Shown here: in pieces, positions 8,404-18,900 of the stretch
Numbering within the stretch: the stretch's first letter is position 1
How the letters are laid out: the number at the start of each line of letters is the position of its first letter
Assembly (NCBI GenBank): GCA_036703315.1
Contig: DATNPH010000223.1
Location: 1-64,000 of the forward strand
Origin: DATNPH01 sp036703315
GTDB lineage: Bacteria > Cyanobacteriota > Cyanobacteriia > Cyanobacteriales > Coleofasciculaceae
DNA: 64,000 nt
Direction of reading: 5' to 3'
Made by a program: the position numbers and the translations under genes
Notes under the pieces: model-generated
The model's database searches: none
Seen by the model: only the letters and a program-made list of their open reading frames with translations
What the model was told of the DNA's origin: nothing

Positions 8404-9249
8404 TCAACCCGTTGTACGTGTCAACAACACGGGACAATTAGCATTCACCCGGACATAGTCTGACAACGAGGTGCCCAGTAATCGATCCAAATCAGGTAGG
8501 GACTTAGCAACGGATGGACGGCGGTCAGGAGAACCAAGCATCAACAAGTCGATTGTCATTTCATCTGCCAATCGGCATATTTCTTCTCCAAGATTGCCAC
8601 TACTGTTAACACAACGGTAAGAAATACCTTGCTTTTTCGCTTTCGCTGCTGCTGCGGATAGAATTGGGTCGTTTTCAGCATCAATAGTTGATTGGCTAGC
8701 TTTACGACGGTCAGGATTGACATGAGCCAGAACTAGTTGACCACCATTGATATTTTGGAGCAATGACAGCGCTAAATCTAAGCTTTGCTGAGCGGCATCA
8801 GATTTATCCATTGCCACCATAACCCGTCTAACTTTTTTGACGTAAATATCGTCTTTTACCAACAACATTGGGCGACCAGTCAATTGGAAAACGTATTGAC
8901 TGACTGAATTCTCTAGAATAGATTCTAGGCGCTTTAACCCTCTTGACCCCATAATAATTAGGTCAGAATTTTCTTCATCCGCAACTTGGAGAACCACATC
9001 TTTGGGGTCTCCTTGTTTAAGTCTGGCAGTGATTTGGCTTGGGTCTACTTTTAAAGACTTGACAGCTTCTGCTAGAATCTTACCTCCCTGTTCCAATTTA
9101 GTGGACATGGCTTCGGCGGTGACTTGGGGAGGCACAACATGCAAGACAGTGACGGATGCCTTTTGCATAAAAGGGACTTCCATCAACATATTGAGCATTT
9201 CTTCACACAGTCCCCGACCGGCGACGGTTAGCAAAATTTTTTCAATCAT
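8404..9249 (-). CDS. Universal stress protein, tandem UspA domains
   Basis: Cytoplasmic nucleotide-binding stress protein with two Usp domains, residues 1-140 and 141-281. The first ends with the ATP-loop-like MGSRGLKRLESILENS, a G-x2-G-x9-[G/N]-S pattern in which Asn replaces the usual second-site Gly. The second ends LGSPDRRPSVAKSL and has a degenerate loop, so probably one domain binds nucleotide and the other is structural. Tandem Usp proteins of about 280 residues are common in cyanobacteria. The gene stands alone on its strand, with a bidirectional hairpin just past its stop. No specific stress signal can be inferred. Confidence 0.92.
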   Translation of the reverse strand: MIEKILLTVAGRGLCEEMLNMLMEVPFMQKASVTVLHVVPPQVTAEAMSTKLEQGGKILAEAVKSLKVDPSQITARLKQGDPKDVVLQVADEENSDLIIMGSRGLKRLESILENSVSQYVFQLTGRPMLLVKDDIYVKKVRRVMVAMDKSDAAQQSLDLALSLLQNINGGQLVLAHVNPDRRKASQSTIDAENDPILSAAAAKAKKQGISYRCVNSSGNLGEEICRLADEMTIDLLMLGSPDRRPSVAKSLPDLDRLLGTSLSDYVRVNANCPVLLTRTTG

Positions 9250-9565
9250 TTTTCAAGTAGTTGTTAATTTTGTTAATCAAGGACTTATGCAGTGGCTAGA
9301 AGGGGAGCTAGGGAAATTTTAAATCCAACCCTTTGAAGTTGCTAAAGCTCCATTCCACTGTTAAAGTCCGTCAGTTCTATCCTGTCGTTGTTGGCAGTGT
9401 TCAGCCATCCAAGAATAAGGATACTTTTGATAACGCTAGAAAAATTTGACAATTTATAAAGACTGGGGGAAAACCATGCGATCGCAGTAGGTGTAGCAGT
9501 CAACTACTTGTGATATTCTCCTGGTACCCTAGCCAAAGGGTTAGCATGGTTTTCTCTACTCACGC
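9250..9565. other. Spacer without recognised gene
   Basis: This 316-nt stretch should hold the promoter of the universal stress gene and the 3' end of the CHAT transcript. I see one HIP1-like GCGATCGC near 9480 but no gene, clear terminator or repeat. Confidence 0.5.
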
Positions 9566-12250
9566 CTAAAGCCAATTCCCCACTAATACGTAAGCAGCCC
9601 AGTAATAGGGTTGCTTGTACTTAGGGTCAAGCAAGATTGATTGTTGGGCGCGACGCAGAGCTTCTGCTTTAGTCACTGTGGAATTGGTTAGCTCTTTGTA
9701 GAAACGAACCATAAGTGCAGACGTTGCTTCATCATCGACTGTCCATAGGGTTGCCAGGGTACTGCGTGCCCCTGCCCGCACTGCCACACCGGCAATTCCT
9801 AGGGCGGCTCGGTTATCCCCCAAGGCAGTTTGGCAGGCACTGAGAACTAGTAACTCGATAGGGCTGGACCGCTGCCTGTCTGTTGTGCGCAGTAAGTTAT
9901 TTAACTCATTTACATTAATGCGGTCATCCCAAGTCAAGATGAAGGTATCCTCAGCCTTGGAACTGAACTGACCGTGGGTCGCTAAGTGTATCACTGGGAA
10001 AGGAACAGCATCAATCTGGTTTTGGATGGTTGTCTTGGTAAACTGCTGATTGAGCAGCACTTCACTAGGGACTTGAGACTGGATTTGTTTGAGTTCGGCT
10101 TCAACATTGGGGAGGGCATCAAAGCCCTGACGAGCTTCAGAAAGTCCAGCCGTCAAAACCTTAAATTGACTTTTTGCTAAAGGTTGAGACGCTAACAGCT
10201 CTAATCCTGGAGTCAAAGCAATGCCATACTTTTCAATTAAGTATTGCTGACCATCGTGGAGAACTGCCATGGGAATATTCCGTAGGGAGCCATCCAGGAC
10301 AAATACTAAGGTTTGGACTTCACTGGCTTGCAACTCTGCTTCAATGGGTTGGATTAACCAGTTATAGATCTCCTGGGAAAGTGGTAAAAACTTCCGAGTG
10401 ATGCGCTTGATCAACTCTTCACGCAACTGTTTCACAGTCTGTTCAACTTGCTCTTGGGGAAGAGACGTTGCATAGTGACGCACAGGTTGTTGGGGAAGAC
10501 TGAGGATGACTTCTAGGCGGTCTGGCAGAATAATGGGGTAGATAACGGCTGCTTTGCGGTCAATCGCATCAATTTTCACGGGCTTGGCATTCAAACAAGC
10601 GGCGCGAAAGAAGTTATCTAGTTCAGCCACTTGTAAGGACTCAATCACTTTACGAGCTTGTTCTAGTTGCTCTGGATTAGTCTTTGTACCATCAGCTTTC
10701 AGGAGTAAGCTGACAAACTCGCGGTAGACGGGTTCGACACCCTCCCGGAAGGAAAACTGCACCTCTGAGTTAATCGCGACGAGTTCACTGCGGAGAGATT
10801 GGAGAGTATTAACGGCTTCAGTGTAAGCCGCGATCGCACCTTTTTCATCTCCTTGGACTTTGAGCAGGCGTCCGAGTTGCCATTGCCATCGGTAGGATAT
10901 ATCGGGTGCATTGATAGACTGAGTGAGGATTAGGGCTTGTTGGGTCAAGTCTTGAGCCTGCGACCACTGCTGAGTCTTTTCATAAACTCCACCCAGACTA
11001 CCGAGGGCATAGGCTTGTGCTTGCTGATCTCCCAGACTTTTCGCTTGCCCAATGGCTGTAGTCAGGAGTTGGGCAATCTCTTGCAATTGTGAAGAGCCAA
11101 GCGAGACTCGTGAAGCAGGAGTTCTGTGTTTCTGCTGCTGTCCTGCTTCTACCAGCTTCATTAGGCTCTGGGCAACGTTAATTCGAGAATAGACTCCAAT
11201 GCGGCTAAGAGGCAAGTCTGCCAGTTGAGTTTGGATTTGAGGTAGCAAGAGTTGGGTGAGGGAGGATATATCCTCTTTAACACTCCCTTCAACGATGAGG
11301 CTTAACTGGTTGACTAGAGCCTGAATCCGGGTAGTGGGGGAGGCGGCGATCGCGGCTGCCTGTTGATAAAATTTGAGTGCCGCTTCAGGTTCCTGCTGGG
11401 CACGGGTAGTATTGCCTAAATTGAGGAGAGAAGCGGCGATGTCTGGCGAGGAGGGTAATTTTTCCGCCACTTCTAAGCTTTGCTGTAGGGCTTTTTGTGA
11501 CTCATCGAGATTGCCAATTAACCGTAGAGCGTTGCCAAGGTGGCGCAGTCCTGCTGCTTTCAGGGAGGAGTCAGGTTGTTCCTGTAGGGTTTGATTGACT
11601 TGAGTGAGGGTGGAGAGCGCACGGGGGTAAAGCCCTAATACTCGAAGCGCTTGCGCCTGGTTGAGTAAACTCCGGATTACTCCCGCTTCATCGCTAACCT
11701 GCTTATAGGCATCAGTTGCCTGTTGTAAGGTGGTTAGAGCTTGTTGGGCTTGCCCCTGTGCCATTTGCAAGCTTCCTTGGGTATTTAAAGCTTGGGCGAG
11801 GATACGGCGGCGATCGCTTGTGTCGGATTCGGACTGGAGGAGTTGCAGGGCGGAGGCGATCGCTTCTTTTGCTTCAGGCAACTGTCCTAATGCTTGATGT
11901 GCCAAGGCTAGATTACTCAAGACCATCGCTTGGTTAAGGCGAAGGACGCGATCATCTTGGGACTGGTAAGCTTGAGCAGCTTGTTGCCAAACCTTAACGG
12001 CAGCAGCATATTGTCCAGCTTCGTAGTGTTCTCGACCCTGTTGTAATAATTGGGGAGCCGCAGGTAGGCTTTGGGTGATTAAAATCCCACTAGAGAGATG
12101 AGCAAAAACGGGTTGGCTGATCATGCACAAAAGTGCTGTCAGGCAGGCCAATAGTAGACGACTTAGCCAACCGAAGCGTATAAGTTGCCCACGCCCTAAA
12201 TGGAAAGGTTTTAGTAGGGGTTGGTAAACCCTCAAATGTTTTCTTTCCAT
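9566..12250 (-). CDS. Exported TPR protein with C-terminal CHAT caspase-like protease domain
   Basis: Predicted cysteine protease, 894 residues. The N-terminus is basic, followed by a hydrophobic stretch ending near VFAHLSS (about residue 50); this looks like a Sec signal, so the protein is likely periplasmic or surface-facing. Residues about 65-470 are TPR-like helical repeats (QLLQQGREHYEAGQYAAAV and others). The C-terminal CHAT domain, about 600-894, has the expected catalytic pair: His759 in HLATHGQFSS and Cys806 in LLVLSACQTALG, followed by GIAGVAVRAGARSTLATLW. CHAT domains are caspase/separase-fold peptidases. The gene is the last of a run with two secreted beta-helix exoproteins, 5 nt from the nearer one, so it may act on them or on cell-surface partners. 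That functional link is inference. Confidence 0.93.
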   Translation of the reverse strand: MERKHLRVYQPLLKPFHLGRGQLIRFGWLSRLLLACLTALLCMISQPVFAHLSSGILITQSLPAAPQLLQQGREHYEAGQYAAAVKVWQQAAQAYQSQDDRVLRLNQAMVLSNLALAHQALGQLPEAKEAIASALQLLQSESDTSDRRRILAQALNTQGSLQMAQGQAQQALTTLQQATDAYKQVSDEAGVIRSLLNQAQALRVLGLYPRALSTLTQVNQTLQEQPDSSLKAAGLRHLGNALRLIGNLDESQKALQQSLEVAEKLPSSPDIAASLLNLGNTTRAQQEPEAALKFYQQAAAIAASPTTRIQALVNQLSLIVEGSVKEDISSLTQLLLPQIQTQLADLPLSRIGVYSRINVAQSLMKLVEAGQQQKHRTPASRVSLGSSQLQEIAQLLTTAIGQAKSLGDQQAQAYALGSLGGVYEKTQQWSQAQDLTQQALILTQSINAPDISYRWQWQLGRLLKVQGDEKGAIAAYTEAVNTLQSLRSELVAINSEVQFSFREGVEPVYREFVSLLLKADGTKTNPEQLEQARKVIESLQVAELDNFFRAACLNAKPVKIDAIDRKAAVIYPIILPDRLEVILSLPQQPVRHYATSLPQEQVEQTVKQLREELIKRITRKFLPLSQEIYNWLIQPIEAELQASEVQTLVFVLDGSLRNIPMAVLHDGQQYLIEKYGIALTPGLELLASQPLAKSQFKVLTAGLSEARQGFDALPNVEAELKQIQSQVPSEVLLNQQFTKTTIQNQIDAVPFPVIHLATHGQFSSKAEDTFILTWDDRINVNELNNLLRTTDRQRSSPIELLVLSACQTALGDNRAALGIAGVAVRAGARSTLATLWTVDDEATSALMVRFYKELTNSTVTKAEALRRAQQSILLDPKYKQPYYWAAYVLVGNWL

Positions 12251-12255
12251 ATTTT

Positions 12256-15200
12256 TTAACGAGGACTAACAGTGAAAGTTTCAGTATTGGAGACAGCCTG
12301 ACAGGAAACAGGGGTTTGCCAAGGATGTTGTGGTACAGCGGAGGAGGCTTGAGCTGTAAGGATTACAGTTCCATCAGAACCAACTATCCAGCCTTGAGCT
12401 TCAACAAGCCGATTTGATGAAGTGCCGGAAGAGGCAAGAGTAGTAGGCTGCTGTCCTCCTCTCGCTCCATCCGTGACCCTTACCGGGGTACCTAAATCCT
12501 CTAGCAAACCCTCTTCGCCTAGAATCTCATTAGGGTTAGGCGGCAAGCCTCCCCGCCCGGTGATAGTAAATTGGCTAGTCTCTGGCCCCCTAACGGCTTG
12601 ACATCGGCGGTCAATCAGCCCTGTTGGGTCAACGAGATCTGTTGGTAAGCTAGTTAACCCTTGGCTAGGGTCAACGTCCAGTCTGTTGATTGCCACCACA
12701 CCAGCTACTCCAAACTCGGAACTGGCGGTGATGTCATTCAAGGGGGTCTGTTTAGGTCGAAACTCGGTGCCGTAAATGCCTTGAACAGTCAGGTTGACTC
12801 GACCACCGTTGCCTTGGACGGCATTAGCAGCTACATCGCTACCACGCAGTCCCTCTGGAGGTAATGCAACCAGGAATCCAGCGTCAATATTAATGTTGCC
12901 GCCATTAGCTGTCCCGAGAGCGTCAGCAGATATCAAGCTTTCGTTACGCATCAGGAGTACATCGGGAACCTTGAGGGTGATATTGGCTCCACCTTCGCCT
13001 TGACCCTTGCCGGTGACAGCAGTAATACTCCCTCGATCCAAGAGCATGGAATTAGCCGTAACTGTTAGATTGCCTGCTTGCCCTTGGGGGCTGCTCACAG
13101 TGACTTTTGCTCCATCCTGGACAGTCAATTGTCCTGTGGTAAGCGTCAAGTTTCCAGCTGTACCGCCGTCAGTAGCTTGAGCAAACAAACCACCCTCTCC
13201 CCTCAGCTGCACAGAATCACGAGCATTTACAGTCAAAGTCCCACCTAGACCTGCACCTTGAGTTTCAGTCGAGAGGTTTCCATTCTGGACAAGTAACTGC
13301 CCTGTCTTAATTGTCAAAGCTCCTCCACGACCTGCATTAGGAGCCGTACTCAAAGTTGCAACGGACACTTGGGCTTCATTCTGGACAGTAACGGTATTTG
13401 CGGTCACATCAATGTTTCCAGCATCACCATTAGCGATTGTTCGAGCATCCAAAATTCCCGTGTCAGTTACATGGAGGGCATTAGTGGTGATGAGAATGTC
13501 ACCGCCTCGATTGGCACTCTCGGTTCTTGTGACTAATCCACTGGGACCATCGAAATCCCCAAATGAGCCGGGGGAGAAAGAACCTGTCCCGGAGATGCTC
13601 ACAGAATCAGTCACCTTGATTTGGATATTTCCCGCATTTCCTGCACTAGAAGTGTTAGTAAACAGTCCAGCGCCCCCAGTTAGGGTAAGGGATCTAGCTT
13701 CAATACTAATGTCACCCCCATTCCCCACTGCTCCAGGAAGCACCCGGCTTAAGATAACGCCCTGATCGATAGAGACAGCTCCTCCGAGAGCTTCAATGGT
13801 TATTGAGCCTGCGTTTCCTCTACCCTCGGTTTGGGTTGCAAATCCCGATTCCTCACTCAGAGATAGAGAACCAGCCCTAATTGTAATGTTGCCTCCGTTG
13901 CCGAAAGCATCAGGATTCACATTGCTGTAGAGTCTGCTATCGCGCAGAGAAATTGGCCCTCTAACGTCTAACAAGATGTTTCCAGCATTTCCCGGTACGT
14001 CCGCCTGAGCACGAGTACCTGTGCTCAGTATGGCATCATCCAAGACAAGTGACCCAGCCTTAACGGTGATACTGCCAGAATCCCCTACACCTGGGAAGAA
14101 CACATTGCTGAAGATGGTTGTTGAGATAAAAGCTGAGTCGTTAATATCCAGCAATACATTTCCAGCATTCCCCTGTCCAAAAGTGCTGGTACCGAACTGG
14201 CTGCTATTTAAGGAGAGTGTGCCAGCTTTAATAATGACATTGCCTCCATTACCCACGGCTCCAGTAACCACATCGTTGAGGATAAAGGTAAACAAAGAGG
14301 TAGTCACTGTTCCTGTAGCATTGAATGTAATGTCTCCGGCTTGAGCGCCAGGGAATCCCTGACCTGGTGCAATTCCAGCATTAATCGTAGTCGAGGTACC
14401 TTTGTAAAAGTTGTTCGGATCTCGAAAAAAAGCCGCCGAAATATCTATATTCCGGGCATTGATGGCAATACTGCCACCACCACCAGCAGCAACATCAATG
14501 AGAGTATCGCTGGTTGGAGTACTGGCAATGGAGACATCCGCCCGTGCTACCCCATTTGGAAACCTCAAACTCGTCAAATTGGAAGTGCCAGGGTCAATAT
14601 TGAGTCCTACTGTGCCCGGTGCAGCAAGCCCTCCGAGTTCAACTCGACTCCCCGGAACTCTTAATTTTGTTCCCTCTACTGAGACCTGACCCCCTACCAG
14701 CGCCAAGGTTTTACCAGGCTGAACCTGAAAGCGACCAGGGGTAACAAATTCAGCGCCATATAGGGTTATCGTGTAAGCTCCGCGCTCAATGCCCTGATTA
14801 TCCCAACCCGTGAGTGGCGCAGCAGCACCAGGACCAGTGGCATAATCGGAGCCGAAAATATTACCAAACGCACTGTAGGGCTGGTTGTTGTAGCTGGAAA
14901 TGCCTAAGTAATAGATACCTGATGACGTGAGCGAAAAGGGCTGACCTGAGGGCGGTATTATTGATTGCACAGTTCCATTCCTGTCATCGTTTGTGTAAAT
15001 ACCCAACCCTCTGGCATCGAACAAGAATAATTGCGTATCCACAGCAGTTCCATCGACTGTCGATGCGCTAAACGCTGTATTCCTATCTAGGTAAATTTGG
15101 TATAAGTCAACATCATTGACATCGGAAAGTGTGCCAGAGATAGTCCTAACGCTTGCTGCTGGAGGCTGACCGTTAACCACCTGTGCCGTATTGATAAGTT

Positions 15201-15930
15201 GACCTGCATCTCCCGTTTCAGTAAAGGCATTAGAGGAAGGATTCCCTGCTCTTAGGACTATATTTCCTTCATTTCCATTAAACTGTAAGCCGATCGGAAC
15301 ACTGATTGTTAACAGTGGAGTGGCTGCGGGATTTCTCGCACTGAACTGCGTGCTATCAGCAAACTGGATACTACTCGCCGTGCTTCCTACGAATGAACCA
15401 CCAATGTTCAATGTGGCATTAGGACCGAAAATAATCCCATTCGGGTTAATTAAAAATAAGTTAGCTGCGCCGTTAGCTTGAATCAAGCCATCAATATCTG
15501 AGATTGAGGAACCCGTGACGCGATTGATAATGTTCTGAACCGTCAACGGATTATTGAAATAGGCTGTGCTGCCAGTGACGACGGAAAACTGGTTGAAGCT
15601 GTGGAACAGGTTAGTACCTGCCTGAGTTCCACCTGTAATTGTTTGTATGCCGCCGTTGGTTGTGACGACAGAATTGATAGGCAATGTTGCATCAGGCACT
15701 ATCTGGGCAAAAGCGCGAGTACAGGTGCAAGCGATCGCGCCACTCATCCCTAATACAATGCTGAGAACGCCTCGTGCTAACGCAATTTCTAACAACCAGC
15801 CATGATGCCGCCAACCTAAAGACATGCTTGGTTGCCTCCCCGGAGTCCTCAGAAGTTTTACCAGATGCAATGAACAGTGCATCCTCGATAAGAGTTCAGT
15901 TAATAAAAGTAAATGCTGTGTTCTTGCCAT
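12256..15930 (-). CDS. Filamentous-haemagglutinin-family exoprotein with inserted PPC-like domain
   Basis: Large secreted beta-helix protein (TpsA type), 1224 residues. A long atypical leader ends near TRAFAQ (about residue 75). The two-partner-secretion domain follows to about residue 220, with GTNLFHSFNQF and the signature INPNGIIFGPN. Residues about 258-395 look like a bacterial pre-peptidase C-terminal (PPC-like) beta-sandwich (DVDLYQIYLDRN, then GIYYLGISSYN), an unusual insert at this point. The remainder is repeated GNAGNI-type beta-helix. The C-terminus (RGGLPPNPNEILGEEGLL and the following 80 residues) is shared with the upstream paralogue. No TpsB transporter is seen in the window. 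It is 6 nt downstream of the paralogue and 5 nt upstream of the CHAT gene. Confidence 0.92.
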   Translation of the reverse strand: MARTQHLLLLTELLSRMHCSLHLVKLLRTPGRQPSMSLGWRHHGWLLEIALARGVLSIVLGMSGAIACTCTRAFAQIVPDATLPINSVVTTNGGIQTITGGTQAGTNLFHSFNQFSVVTGSTAYFNNPLTVQNIINRVTGSSISDIDGLIQANGAANLFLINPNGIIFGPNATLNIGGSFVGSTASSIQFADSTQFSARNPAATPLLTISVPIGLQFNGNEGNIVLRAGNPSSNAFTETGDAGQLINTAQVVNGQPPAASVRTISGTLSDVNDVDLYQIYLDRNTAFSASTVDGTAVDTQLFLFDARGLGIYTNDDRNGTVQSIIPPSGQPFSLTSSGIYYLGISSYNNQPYSAFGNIFGSDYATGPGAAAPLTGWDNQGIERGAYTITLYGAEFVTPGRFQVQPGKTLALVGGQVSVEGTKLRVPGSRVELGGLAAPGTVGLNIDPGTSNLTSLRFPNGVARADVSIASTPTSDTLIDVAAGGGGSIAINARNIDISAAFFRDPNNFYKGTSTTINAGIAPGQGFPGAQAGDITFNATGTVTTSLFTFILNDVVTGAVGNGGNVIIKAGTLSLNSSQFGTSTFGQGNAGNVLLDINDSAFISTTIFSNVFFPGVGDSGSITVKAGSLVLDDAILSTGTRAQADVPGNAGNILLDVRGPISLRDSRLYSNVNPDAFGNGGNITIRAGSLSLSEESGFATQTEGRGNAGSITIEALGGAVSIDQGVILSRVLPGAVGNGGDISIEARSLTLTGGAGLFTNTSSAGNAGNIQIKVTDSVSISGTGSFSPGSFGDFDGPSGLVTRTESANRGGDILITTNALHVTDTGILDARTIANGDAGNIDVTANTVTVQNEAQVSVATLSTAPNAGRGGALTIKTGQLLVQNGNLSTETQGAGLGGTLTVNARDSVQLRGEGGLFAQATDGGTAGNLTLTTGQLTVQDGAKVTVSSPQGQAGNLTVTANSMLLDRGSITAVTGKGQGEGGANITLKVPDVLLMRNESLISADALGTANGGNINIDAGFLVALPPEGLRGSDVAANAVQGNGGRVNLTVQGIYGTEFRPKQTPLNDITASSEFGVAGVVAINRLDVDPSQGLTSLPTDLVDPTGLIDRRCQAVRGPETSQFTITGRGGLPPNPNEILGEEGLLEDLGTPVRVTDGARGGQQPTTLASSGTSSNRLVEAQGWIVGSDGTVILTAQASSAVPQHPWQTPVSCQAVSNTETFTVSPR

Positions 15931-15936
15931 ATTCTT

Positions 15937-18900
15937 TTAATGAGGGCTGGCAGTAACAGTTCCAGTATTGGAGATAGCTCGACAGGAAGCGGGGGTTTGC
16001 CAAGGAGGCTGTGGCGTAGCGGTGGAAGCTTGCGCCGTGAGGATTACCTTCCCACTAGGGTCAATGCTCCATCCTTGAGCTTCAACAAGCTGTCTGGGTG
16101 AAGTGCTGGAAGAGGCAACAGCAGTAGTCTGCCGTTCTTCTCTTGCTCTATCCCTGACTACCGCCGGAGACCCTAAATCTTCTAGCAAACCCTCCTCGCC
16201 CAGTGTCTCATTGGGGTTGGGTGGCAAACCACCACGACCTGTAACTGTAAAGCTGCTGTTTTGGGCAGTTCTTCCACTAGGCGCACAACGACGGTCAATC
16301 AGTCCTGCCGCGTCTACCACGTCAGTCGGCAACTCAGCTAATCCCCGGTTGGGGTCAATCCCTAGGGTATTGATTTGGACAGTACCGTTAATTCCAAACT
16401 CTGAACTAGCGGTAATATCACTCTGAGGAGTCAATCGGGGGCGGAACTCAAGCCCAAAGATGCCTTGTGTGGTGATGTTAATATTGCCTCCCCGCCCCTT
16501 GAAGGCATTGGCGGTAATATCACTATTTTCAGAAGGGACAGCAACAATGAAGTCAGCATCAATTTTAATGTTGCCGCCATCGCCACCCGCCAATGCTGTG
16601 CCAGCCGTTGTAGAAATTTCACTGCCACGGCGCAGTAGTAATAAATCCTCCGCCTGTAGTGTAATGCCACCGCCAGTATTGCTTGCCGTTTTAGCAGAGA
16701 TAAATCCTCGACTATCAAGGGTTATAGAGTTGGACTGAATCTGGATATCTCCACCTTGTCCTGTTCCTTGACTATCTACAGCAATACCGGCACCGTCCTG
16801 CACGAGGGTAGTTCTGGGATTAAGAAAGATACTGCCACCGTTACCTGTTGAACCGACGCTTGTGTTAGCAAACAGACCACTACCTGCCCCGGATAAGTTC
16901 ACGCCATCCCGCACGGCTAAGGTAATATTCCCAGCATCGTTACTGCTAGCTGTGGAGGTAAGGAGTCGTCCGCCGTTAGTGGCTTCAATACTATTCGCTG
17001 TGACAGTGATATTGCCTGCATTTCCTTGCCCCAACGTGCTGGCACTGATTTGAGCTTTATTCGTTAAGGAGAGTAAGTCGGTTTGGATATCAATATTGCC
17101 ACCCTGACCAAAGGCACCAGGATTCACAGCTGTGGAGATTGAGCTATTAGAGAGGAAGATAGAGTTAGCTGCCTGCACAAAGATGTTTCCAGCTCTCCCA
17201 GCGCCAGAGGTAGCAGCTGATAGTTGAGCGCCATTTGTCAAAGCAACAGAGTTAGCTAGCACCTGAATAGTCCCACCAATTCCTGGTCCGATGGTAGCTG
17301 TAGATACCTCTGCTCCATCACGCACACTTAACCGTCCAGTTGTAATCCTCAAGTCTCCACTTTGACCTGTAGCCGTTGCTGGGTCTATCCTAAAACGCTG
17401 CAATGCCGGAATTGAGGAAATCCCCCTTATTCCAGATCCGGCTGATAAGCCGCTAGGGCGTCCATCGAGAGCTGTTCCCACCAGTTCTACTAACTCAGAG
17501 ACGTTTACGGTGAGTTTGCCCCCTGCACCTTGAGCATAGGTAGCCGCTGAGACAAGCGCCCCATCTCGAACGGTCAATGTTCTGGTATTAAGGGTTAAGT
17601 CTCCACCCCTTCCAGTTCCTGCCGTACCTGTAGATATGCTGCTGGGCAGATTATCGCGTGCTGTTCCCACCAGTTCTACCGAGTTAGTTGCATTCACAAC
17701 TAAATTGCCACTATTACCCTTTTGGAAAGTAGCGGCTAAGATGAGTGCCCCATCCCGAATGATTAATCGGTCTGTATCAATCCGCAAGTTTCCAGCATCT
17801 CCAGAACCTGCCGTGGCAGTCAGTAGGGAACTCCGGGTTTGAAGTGTTGCAGAGGTACCACTGAGTTCTACTAAATTCGCGGTTATGGTTAAATTTCCTG
17901 CCTTACCTGTGCTGATGATACCAGTCCCCTCTAATAAACCTGATAGGTCACCAGCTCCAGCTGAGACTATAGCGCCATCCCGGACAAACAATTGGGGAGT
18001 GACAATTGTGATATCTCCACCATTTCCAGAACCATAAGTTTCAGAAAATAAGGCACTAGGAGCTTCCTCATTGGTTGAAGTGCCAATCAGTTCCACTCGC
18101 TGTGAGGCATTCACGGTTAAATTCCCACCTTTACCTTGACTCAACGTAGAAGCTGATGCTTGTGCTCCACCTTGAATAAGTAACTTTCCAGTTGAGATTG
18201 TCAAGTTGCCAGCGTCTCCTAGGGATTGAGACGAAGAGAACAAGCCGATAGGAGTCACAATCGGTTCCTCAAAGCCTGGGATAGGAATGTCAAGCAAGCC
18301 ATCTACTGAGGTACTGATCAGTTCCACAGAATCTGAAGCGTTCACGATGAGATTTCCGCCCCGACCCTTACCAAGTGGCACATCAAACTCCGGACCACCA
18401 AGGGTGCTGGTTGTTATTACTCCATCTCTAACAATCAACTGCGCTGCATCAATTCTCAAGTCTCCGGCATCACCATCGCCAAATGTCAAAGTTGCGATAG
18501 CGGCGTTATCTCGAACCGTCAACCTCCCAGTTGTGATATTGAAATTTCCGGCATCGCCAGCCCCCGTTGTCGCCGCAAACAAGTTACTGCCAACCACTTC
18601 CACAGATTCTGGAGCAACCACAAACAAATTTCCTCCCCTCCCCGTTCCGGAAGTGGAAGCGGATACCTGTGTTCCATCCGTTAAGGAAACTGACCGCGCT
18701 TTAATCGCAATATCACCCCCTTTACCTGAACCAGAGGTATCGCTGAAGATGAAACTATTAGCAAGAGAAACGGCATCTTTGGCAATAAGGGTAATATTTC
18801 CAGCATTGCCAGAAGCAGAAGACGTATTGATTAAGCTGGTGTCTAGACTGCTTCTGGAGTCAACAATTACTGAACCCCCATTACCCGAAAAGCCGTTACC